Assembly (NCBI RefSeq): GCF_001266615.1
Contig: NZ_LGHZ01000011.1
Span: 1-64,000, forward strand
DNA: 64,000 bases
Source: Kluyvera genomosp. 1
GTDB taxonomy: Bacteria > Pseudomonadota > Gammaproteobacteria > Enterobacterales > Enterobacteriaceae
Direction: 5' to 3'
The translations under genes were made by a program, and so were the position numbers. Below the pieces are notes generated by a model that saw only the letters and a list, made by a program, of their open reading frames with translations, did not search any database and had not been told where the DNA came from. The number at the start of each line of letters is the position of its first letter. Within the stretch, counting starts at the first letter, position 1. This document shows positions 54,989 to 64,000 of this stretch, piece after piece.

Positions 54989-56605
54989 ATGCGCAACGGT
55001 ATAACCCCGCAGGACCTCAAGGCTTATGGTATCAACGACGCACAGGATATCGTCTACAACCCCGACTACGATACATTGTATCAAGAAGAACTCGATCCTA
55101 ACCTGGAAGGTTATGAGCGTGGTGTACTGACGAGCCTGGGTGCAATTTCTGTCGACACCGGAATCTTTACCGGCCGCTCCCCAAAGGACAAATATATAGT
55201 TCGCGATGATACAACTCGCGACACGGTATGGTGGTCTGATAAGGGTAACGGGAAAAATGACAACAAACCTCTGTCACCTGAAATCTGGCAACATCTTAAA
55301 GGCCTGGTCTCTAAAGAGCTTTCTGGCAAACGCCTGTTCATCATTGATGCTTTCTGTGGCGCCAACGAGGACACCCGTCTGTCCGTCCGTTTTATCACTG
55401 AAGTCGCCTGGCAGGCACACTTCGTCAAGAACATGTTCATTCGCCCAACCGATGAAGAGCTGAAAACCTTCGAACCAGACTTTATCGTGATGAACGGCGC
55501 GAAATGCACCAACCCGCAGTGGAAAGAACAAGGTCTCAATTCAGAAAACTTTGTCGCGTTCAACCTGACAGAACGTATCCAGCTTATCGGCGGAACCTGG
55601 TACGGCGGCGAAATGAAAAAAGGGATGTTCTCAATCATGAACTACCTGCTGCCGCTGCAGGGTATCGCTTCTATGCACTGCTCCGCTAACGTCGGTGAGA
55701 AAGGCGATGTCGCAGTCTTCTTTGGTCTGTCTGGTACGGGTAAAACGACCCTTTCTACCGACCCGAAACGCCGCCTGATTGGCGATGATGAGCACGGCTG
55801 GGATGATGACGGCGTGTTTAACTTCGAAGGCGGTTGCTACGCGAAGACTATCAAACTGTCCGAAGCCGCCGAGCCTGATATCTATCACGCGATTCGTCGC
55901 GATGCGCTGCTGGAAAACGTGGTCGTACGCGCCGATGGGACGATTGATTTCGACGACGGTTCCAAAACCGAAAACACCCGTGTCTCCTATCCTATTTATC
56001 ACATCGACAATATCGTTAAGCCAGTGTCGAAAGCGGGTCATGCCACTAAGGTTATCTTCCTGACCGCCGATGCGTTTGGCGTTCTGCCTCCAGTATCGCG
56101 CCTCACCGCTGACCAGACGCAGTACCACTTCCTGTCCGGCTTTACCGCCAAACTGGCAGGCACCGAGCGCGGCGTTACCGAACCAACCCCGACCTTCTCC
56201 GCCTGCTTTGGCGCAGCGTTCCTGTCACTGCATCCAACTCAGTATGCGGAAGTACTGGTGAAACGCATGCAGGCCGCTGGTGCTCAGGCGTATCTGGTTA
56301 ATACCGGTTGGAACGGTACTGGCAAACGTATTTCGATTAAGAATACCCGCGCCATCATCGACGCCATCCTCGACGGTTCTCTGGATAATGCAGAAACCTT
56401 CACGCTGCCGATGTTCAACCTGCAAATCCCAACCGAGCTGCCAGGCGTTGATAGCAATATCCTCGATCCACGTAGCACCTACGGCTCGCCGGAGCAGTGG
56501 CAGGAAAAAGCGGAGAAGCTGGCGAAACTGTTTACGGAAAACTTTGAGAAGTACACCGATACGCCTGCAGGTGCCGCGCTGGTCAGCGCAGGGCCTAAGC
56601 TGTAA
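54989..56605 (+). CDS. pckA: Phosphoenolpyruvate carboxykinase (ATP)
   Basis: PckA turns oxaloacetate and ATP into phosphoenolpyruvate, the first committed step of gluconeogenesis. The 538 residues are of normal length and show the substrate-binding [11 protein letters not shown] (about 60-70), the kinase P-loop GLSGTGKTT near 246-254 and the acidic [18 protein letters not shown] that follows. AGGAG lies 7 bases before the start. Cra and CRP sites lie upstream. Confidence 0.98.
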   Translation: MRNGITPQDLKAYGINDAQDIVYNPDYDTLYQEELDPNLEGYERGVLTSLGAISVDTGIFTGRSPKDKYIVRDDTTRDTVWWSDKGNGKNDNKPLSPEIWQHLKGLVSKELSGKRLFIIDAFCGANEDTRLSVRFITEVAWQAHFVKNMFIRPTDEELKTFEPDFIVMNGAKCTNPQWKEQGLNSENFVAFNLTERIQLIGGTWYGGEMKKGMFSIMNYLLPLQGIASMHCSANVGEKGDVAVFFGLSGTGKTTLSTDPKRRLIGDDEHGWDDDGVFNFEGGCYAKTIKLSEAAEPDIYHAIRRDALLENVVVRADGTIDFDDGSKTENTRVSYPIYHIDNIVKPVSKAGHATKVIFLTADAFGVLPPVSRLTADQTQYHFLSGFTAKLAGTERGVTEPTPTFSACFGAAFLSLHPTQYAEVLVKRMQAAGAQAYLVNTGWNGTGKRISIKNTRAIIDAILDGSLDNAETFTLPMFNLQIPTELPGVDSNILDPRSTYGSPEQWQEKAEKLAKLFTENFEKYTDTPAGAALVSAGPKL

Positions 56606-56631
56606 TCGGCTAGCCAAACATCTGTAAAAAT

Positions 56632-56664
56632 AAAAACCGCCGGGTTATCCCCAGCGGTTTTTTT

Positions 56665-56666
<2 letters not shown>
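56632..56666. terminator. Terminator between pckA and envZ
   Basis: AAAAACCGC-CGGG pairs with CCCC-A-GCGGTTTTT, followed by a T run. It begins 26 bases after the pckA stop. The envZ stop codon lies at the T-run edge on the other strand. Confidence 0.9.
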
Positions 56667-58733
<2,067 letters not shown>

Positions 58734-58964
58734 TGTTTTTACTCCCAAAGGTTCGCAACAATTATTCAGTACGTATTCTCAAAAAAGCCTGCTCTAACGA
58801 CCAGCTAAATCTGGTATATATTCCAGGCTAAATTGTTACAAAGCATATTTAACAGCGAGTTAAGTATACAATGGATCTTAGTACACATTATTTATTCTGT
58901 CGGTATGCTGGCGTACTACGTATTGTGCGTAATGATGACCCGGCGGCCAGGTAAGCACTGAATC

Positions 58965-59438
58965 ATGAAAACACCGTTGATCACCCGAGAAGGGTACGAA
59001 AAGCTCAAAAAAGAGATGGATTATCTCTGGCGCGAAGAGCGCCCGGAAGTCACCAAAAAAGTGACCTGGGCCGCAAGCCTTGGCGATCGCAGTGAAAATG
59101 CTGACTACCAATATAATAAAAAGCGGCTAAGAGAAATCGATCGCCGCGTACGTTATTTAACGAAATGCCTCGAGCATCTGAAGATTGTCGATTATTCACC
59201 GCAGCAAGAAGGCAAAGTCTTCTTCGGCGCGTGGGTTGAAATCGAAAACGATGACGGCGTGACCAAGCGTTTTCGCATCGTTGGCTATGATGAAATCTTT
59301 GGCCGCAACGACTATATCTCTATCGACTCCCCGATGGCCCGCGCTTTGCTGAAAAAAGAGGTGGGCGACCTGGCGGTGGTTAATACGCCTGCCGGTGAGG
59401 CCAGCTGGTACGTCAACGAGATTGAATACGTTAAATGA
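58965..59438 (+). CDS. greB: Transcript cleavage factor GreB
   Basis: GreB enters the RNA polymerase secondary channel and stimulates cleavage of backtracked RNA. The 157-residue protein has an N-terminal coiled coil with the acidic tip (about 35-55; SLGDRSENADYQY) and a C-terminal FKBP-like domain. Adjacent yhgF also acts on transcription. Confidence 0.96.
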   Translation: MKTPLITREGYEKLKKEMDYLWREERPEVTKKVTWAASLGDRSENADYQYNKKRLREIDRRVRYLTKCLEHLKIVDYSPQQEGKVFFGAWVEIENDDGVTKRFRIVGYDEIFGRNDYISIDSPMARALLKKEVGDLAVVNTPAGEASWYVNEIEYVK

Positions 59439-59465
59439 GCCGGAACATTCCGAAGCCCCCGCTGA

Positions 59466-59487
59466 TGACTGGCATTTTTGCCAGTCA
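59466..59487 (+). terminator. Hairpin after greB
   Basis: A perfect 8-bp stem TGACTGGC/GCCAGTCA has a 6-base ATTTTT loop, 27 bases after greB. There is no uridine tract, so yhgF may be read through from greB. Confidence 0.5.
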
Positions 59488-59536
59488 ATCCGTATAACTG
59501 TCCCCTGATTTTATGACCTAACAGTGAAACCAAGCC

Positions 59537-61870
59537 ATGTTGAATGATTCGCTCTGCCGCATTATTGCGGGTGAACTTCAGGCCAGAGCAGAACAGGTGG
59601 AATCCGCCGTTCGCCTGCTTGATGAAGGGAACACCGTGCCGTTTATCGCACGTTATCGTAAGGAAGTCACAGGCGGTCTGGATGATACGCAACTGCGTAA
59701 TCTGGAAACCCGACTGGGGTATTTGCGTGAGCTGGAAGACCGTCGTCAGACCATCCTGAAATCCATTTCCGAGCAGGGCAAATTGACCGATGCGCTGGAA
59801 AAAGCGATCAACGGCACGCTGAACAAAACCGAGCTCGAAGATCTCTATCTGCCTTACAAACAAAAACGTCGTACGCGTGGACAGATTGCCATTGAAGCAG
59901 GCCTCGAGCCGCTGGCCGATCTGCTGTGGACCGATCCGTCTCACGATCCGGAGACAGAAGCCGCCAAATATATTGATGCCGACAAAGGCATAGCTGATAG
60001 CAAAGCCGCGCTTGATGGCGCCCGCTACATCCTGATGGAGCGCTTTGCCGAGGATGCCGCCCTGCTGGCAAAAGTACGTGACTACCTGTGGAAAAACGCC
60101 CATCTGGTCGCCACCGTGGTCAGCGGTAAGGAAGAAGAAGGCGCTAAATTCCGCGACTACTTCGACCACCACGAACCGATTTCTACCACCCCTTCCCACC
60201 GCGCGCTGGCCATGTTCCGCGGGCGTAACGAAGGCGTGCTACAGCTGTCCCTCAATGCTGACCCGCAGTTCGACGAGCCGCCAAAAGAGAGCTACTGCGA
60301 GCAGATCATCATCGATCACCTCGGGCTGCGTTTAAACAACGCTCCAGCAGACAGCTGGCGTAAAGCAGTGATTAGCTGGACGTGGCGCATCAAGGTACTG
60401 ATGCACCTCGAAACCGAGCTGATGGGCACCGTGCGCGAGCGCGCAGAAGACGAAGCGATCAACGTGTTCGCTCGCAACCTGCACGACCTGCTGATGGCTG
60501 CACCGGCTGGCCTGCGCGCCACCATGGGACTCGATCCCGGTCTGCGTACCGGCGTTAAGGTTGCCGTCGTAGATGGCACCGGCAAACTGGTTGCCACCGA
60601 CACCATTTATCCGCACACCGGCCAGGCTGCAAAAGCCGCCGTTACCGTTGCCGCGCTGTGTGAAAAGCATAATGTTGAACTGGTGGCGATTGGCAACGGT
60701 ACCGCCTCTCGCGAAACCGAACGCTTCTTCCTCGACGTACAGCAGCAGTTCCCGAAAGTCACGGCACAGAAAGTGATTGTCAGCGAAGCAGGGGCATCGG
60801 TTTATTCCGCCTCCGAGCTGGCGGCACAAGAATTCCCGGATCTCGACGTGTCCATCCGTGGTGCGGTATCTATCGCCCGTCGCTTGCAGGATCCGCTCGC
60901 CGAGCTGGTGAAAATCGATCCGAAATCCATCGGCGTGGGCCAGTATCAGCACGACGTTAGCCAGACTCAGTTGGCGCGTAAGCTGGATGCGGTGGTGGAA
61001 GACTGCGTAAACGCCGTTGGCGTTGATCTGAATACCGCTTCCGTTCCACTGCTGACCCGCGTCGCGGGCCTGACGCGAATGATGGCGCAGAATATCGTCA
61101 CCTGGCGTGATGAGAACGGTCAGTTCCAGAACCGCCAACAGCTGCTGAAAGTGAGCCGTCTGGGGCCAAAAGCGTTTGAACAGTGCGCGGGCTTCCTGCG
61201 TATCAACCACGGCGATAACCCGCTGGATGCTTCCACCGTTCACCCAGAAGCCTATCCGGTGGTCGAACGCATTCTGGCGGCGACGCATCAGGCACTGAAG
61301 GACTTGATGGGTAATAGCAGCGAGCTACGTAACGTCAAAGCAGTTGATTTCACCGACGAGCGTTTTGGTCTGCCGACCGTCACCGACATCATCAAAGAGC
61401 TGGAAAAACCGGGCCGCGATCCGCGTCCTGAGTTTAAAACTGCAAAGTTCGCCGATGGCGTGGAAACCATGAATGACCTGCTGCCGGGCATGGTGCTGGA
61501 AGGTGCGGTGACTAACGTCACCAACTTCGGCGCGTTCGTCGATATCGGCGTGCATCAGGACGGTCTGGTCCATATCTCTTCACTGGCCGACAAGTTCGTC
61601 GAAGATCCGCACACCGTGGTGAAAGCGGGCGACATTGTGAAGGTGAAAGTGCTGGAAGTGGATCTGCAGCGTAAGCGTATCGCCTTGACCATGCGTCTGG
61701 ACGAGCAGCCGGGGGAAACCAACGCCCGTCGTGGCGCGGGCAACGATCGCAGCCAGGGCAACAATCGCCCAGCGGCGAAAGCCGCTAAACCGCGCGGGCG
61801 TGATGCTCAACCTGCGGGTAACAGCGCCATGATGGATGCGCTGGCAGCCGCAATGGGTAAAAAACGCTAA
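59537..61870 (+). CDS. yhgF: Tex-family RNA-binding transcription accessory protein
   Basis: This Tex-like protein has 777 residues. It contains an N-terminal helical region, a YqgF/RNase H-like domain (about 330-460), helix-hairpin-helix repeats (about 495-560) and a C-terminal S1 RNA-binding domain (about 650-720), then a basic, low-complexity tail. Homologues bind nucleic acids and act in transcription. It is alone in its transcript; an REP-like hairpin follows the stop. Confidence 0.94.
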   Translation: MLNDSLCRIIAGELQARAEQVESAVRLLDEGNTVPFIARYRKEVTGGLDDTQLRNLETRLGYLRELEDRRQTILKSISEQGKLTDALEKAINGTLNKTELEDLYLPYKQKRRTRGQIAIEAGLEPLADLLWTDPSHDPETEAAKYIDADKGIADSKAALDGARYILMERFAEDAALLAKVRDYLWKNAHLVATVVSGKEEEGAKFRDYFDHHEPISTTPSHRALAMFRGRNEGVLQLSLNADPQFDEPPKESYCEQIIIDHLGLRLNNAPADSWRKAVISWTWRIKVLMHLETELMGTVRERAEDEAINVFARNLHDLLMAAPAGLRATMGLDPGLRTGVKVAVVDGTGKLVATDTIYPHTGQAAKAAVTVAALCEKHNVELVAIGNGTASRETERFFLDVQQQFPKVTAQKVIVSEAGASVYSASELAAQEFPDLDVSIRGAVSIARRLQDPLAELVKIDPKSIGVGQYQHDVSQTQLARKLDAVVEDCVNAVGVDLNTASVPLLTRVAGLTRMMAQNIVTWRDENGQFQNRQQLLKVSRLGPKAFEQCAGFLRINHGDNPLDASTVHPEAYPVVERILAATHQALKDLMGNSSELRNVKAVDFTDERFGLPTVTDIIKELEKPGRDPRPEFKTAKFADGVETMNDLLPGMVLEGAVTNVTNFGAFVDIGVHQDGLVHISSLADKFVEDPHTVVKAGDIVKVKVLEVDLQRKRIALTMRLDEQPGETNARRGAGNDRSQGNNRPAAKAAKPRGRDAQPAGNSAMMDALAAAMGKKR

Positions 61871-61876
61871 TCATAA

Positions 61877-61905
61877 CGCCCGGCCGAGCGCAGCAACGCC
61901 GGGCG
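61877..61905. repeat. REP-like palindrome after yhgF
   Basis: CGCCCGGC and GCCGGGCG pair over 8 bp around a 13-base loop, starting 6 bases after the yhgF stop, as REP/PU elements do. It may stabilise the mRNA or help termination. Between here and the feoA promoter there is only A+T-rich sequence with no gene. Confidence 0.6.
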
Positions 61906-62119
61906 ACATTCCTCGCAGACGCCAAAAAAACGTTCACGCTGGCATTCAACAACAGTCATTGTTGAGCACAATAATGGCGTCCTCTCTATCCCTCGTTATA
62001 TTTTCCTTCACTTGTAATAATAAGCTTCAGCCGTTTTAATTTTATTAACCAATGAAACCTTAATTAAACATTAAGTGAGATTAATAATATTAAATTCATT
62101 TACCGCTACAATGCGTTGC

Positions 62120-62546
<427 letters not shown>

Positions 62547-62574
62547 CTCCAGCCTGGTACTAAGAGTCTGAAAT

Positions 62575-64000
62575 ATGAAAAAATTAACCATTGGTTTAAT
62601 TGGCAATCCTAATTCCGGCAAGACGACCTTATTCAATCAGTTAACCGGTGCGCGCCAGCGCGTAGGTAACTGGGCCGGAGTCACGGTTGAACGTAAAGAA
62701 GGGGCATTCTCGACCATCGACCATCAGGTCACCCTGGTCGACCTACCGGGCACTTACTCGCTCACCACTATCTCGTCGCAAACCTCGTTGGATGAGCAAA
62801 TTGCCTGCCACTACATTCTCAGCGGTGATGCCGACCTGCTGATTAATGTCGTCGACGCTTCCAACCTTGAGCGTAACCTTTATCTGACGCTACAGCTGCT
62901 GGAGCTGGGCATTCCCTGCGTTGTCGCGCTGAACATGCTCGATATTGCCGAGAAGCAAAAAATCCGCATTGACGTTGATGCTCTCGCCGCCCGCCTGGGC
63001 TGCCCGGTAGTACCGTTGGTTTCCACGCGCGGTCGCGGTATCGAAGCACTGAAAATGGCCATCGATCGTCACCAGGCGAATGAGCCTCTGGAGTTGGTAC
63101 ACTATCCGCAGCCACTGCTGCGCGAGGCCGATAATCTGGCCCGTGAGATGGCGGAAGATATCCCAGAACGCCAGCGTCAATGGCTGGGGATGCAGATGCT
63201 GGAAGGCGATATTTACAGCCGAGCCTACGCCGGCGACGCCGCGCACAAGCTGGATGTTTCACTCGCTCACCTGAGCGAAGAGATGGATGACCCCGCGCTG
63301 TATATCGCCGATGCGCGCTATCAAAGCATCGCCGCTATCTGCGACGCCGTCAGCAACACCCTAACCGCTGAACCAAGCCGTTTCACCACGGCGGTCGACA
63401 AAATCATCCTCAACCGGATTCTGGGTTTACCGATTTTCCTGTTCGTCATGTATCTGATGTTCTTGTTGGCAATCAACATCGGCGGCGCGCTGCAACCTAT
63501 CTTTGACGGTGGTTCAGTCGCTATCTTCATTCATGGCATTCAGTGGATTGGCTACACCCTACACTTCCCTGATTGGCTCACCGTATTCCTGGCGCAGGGC
63601 ATCGGCGGCGGTATCAACACCGTGCTACCATTAGTCCCGCAAATCGGCATGATGTATCTGTTCCTCTCCTTCCTTGAGGATTCAGGCTACATGGCTCGCG
63701 CCGCATTCGTGATGGACCGTCTGATGCAGTCGTTAGGTCTGCCGGGGAAATCCTTCGTGCCACTGATCGTTGGCTTCGGCTGTAACGTACCGTCGGTGAT
63801 GGGGGCTCGTACACTCGATGCACCGCGCGAACGTCTGATGACCATCATGATGGCACCATTTATGTCCTGTGGCGCACGACTGGCGATTTTCGCCGTCTTC
63901 GCCGCTGCCTTCTTTGGTCAAGGCGGTGCACTGGTGGTCTTCTCACTGTATGTGCTCGGTATTGCCATCGCCATCCTGACCGGCCTGATGCTCAAGTACA
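62575..64000 (+). CDS. feoB: Ferrous iron transporter FeoB, 3' end outside the window
   Basis: FeoB is the inner-membrane GTP-dependent Fe(II) transporter. The first 475 residues are present: an N-terminal G domain with GNPNSGKTT at 10-18, DLPGTYSL and NMLD, then a GDI-like spacer, and the membrane part with hydrophobic segments from about residue 280 on, including GFGCNVPSVMGART. The gene runs off the end of the window. Confidence 0.97.
   Translation, partial: MKKLTIGLIGNPNSGKTTLFNQLTGARQRVGNWAGVTVERKEGAFSTIDHQVTLVDLPGTYSLTTISSQTSLDEQIACHYILSGDADLLINVVDASNLERNLYLTLQLLELGIPCVVALNMLDIAEKQKIRIDVDALAARLGCPVVPLVSTRGRGIEALKMAIDRHQANEPLELVHYPQPLLREADNLAREMAEDIPERQRQWLGMQMLEGDIYSRAYAGDAAHKLDVSLAHLSEEMDDPALYIADARYQSIAAICDAVSNTLTAEPSRFTTAVDKIILNRILGLPIFLFVMYLMFLLAINIGGALQPIFDGGSVAIFIHGIQWIGYTLHFPDWLTVFLAQGIGGGINTVLPLVPQIGMMYLFLSFLEDSGYMARAAFVMDRLMQSLGLPGKSFVPLIVGFGCNVPSVMGARTLDAPRERLMTIMMAPFMSCGARLAIFAVFAAAFFGQGGALVVFSLYVLGIAIAILTGLMLKY

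Noticed and set aside
60332-61288. A 318-codon open frame antisense to yhgF
   Set aside because: It lies inside a conserved Tex coding region and has no independent support.

Overview
The window is chromosomal DNA of an enterobacterium close to Klebsiella, Raoultella or Enterobacter. The gene order follows the Escherichia coli str-to-feo segment (tuf, fusA, rpsG, rpsL, tusBCD ... crp ... nirBD, cysG ... dam, aroBK ... mrcA ... pckA, envZ, ompR ... feoAB) almost gene for gene, and most protein lengths match the E. coli orthologues as I remember them. It differs from E. coli in three ways: a complete malonate decarboxylase cluster lies between yheS and yheT, no fic/yhfG lies between pabA and ppiA, and no nirC lies between nirD and cysG. 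The mdcABCDEFGH order with a convergent mdcR is the arrangement known from Klebsiella pneumoniae. Genus-level assignment is inference.

Layout: 1-5200 holds the translation genes (tuf fragment, fusA, rpsG, rpsL), the sulfur relay genes tusBCD and yheO, all on the minus strand. 5300-10000 holds the peptidyl-prolyl isomerases fkpA and slyD, slyX, yheV and the potassium efflux pair kefGB. 10119-12972 holds yheS and mdcR (plus), followed by the convergent mdcA-H operon (13023-20196, minus). 20446-27944 holds yheTU, prkB, yhfA, crp, yhfK, argD and pabA. 27961-34845 holds an ERIC element, ppiA, tsgA, nirBD and cysG. 34942-41413 is the aroK-aroB-damX-dam-rpe-gph-trpS operon (minus). 41692-45007 is hofMNOPQ, then mrcA, nudE, igaA, yrfG, hslR, hslO and yhgE. 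54989-61870 holds pckA, envZ-ompR, greB and yhgF, and the window ends inside feoB.

Working together: the mdc cluster encodes a self-contained cytosolic malonate pathway. MdcF imports malonate. MdcB and MdcG build and attach the 2'-(5''-phosphoribosyl)-3'-dephospho-CoA prosthetic group on Ser25 of the MdcC carrier protein. MdcH primes the carrier, MdcA exchanges malonate for acetate on it, and MdcD/MdcE decarboxylate the malonyl thioester. MdcR is the regulator. The nirB, argD, ppiA/tsgA, crp, pckA and feo upstream regions carry recognisable FNR, NarL/NarP, ArgR, CRP, Cra and Fur sites, so much of the control logic can be read from the sequence.

No prophage, insertion sequence, CRISPR array, rRNA or tRNA gene was seen. 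The most unusual points are a 7-G homopolymer that appears to have frameshifted the end of hofM, two short open frames in the pckA leader, a long structured hairpin where nirC would be expected, and ERIC-family palindromes in the mdc operon and at the fic position. None of these amounts to a clearly new biological system.
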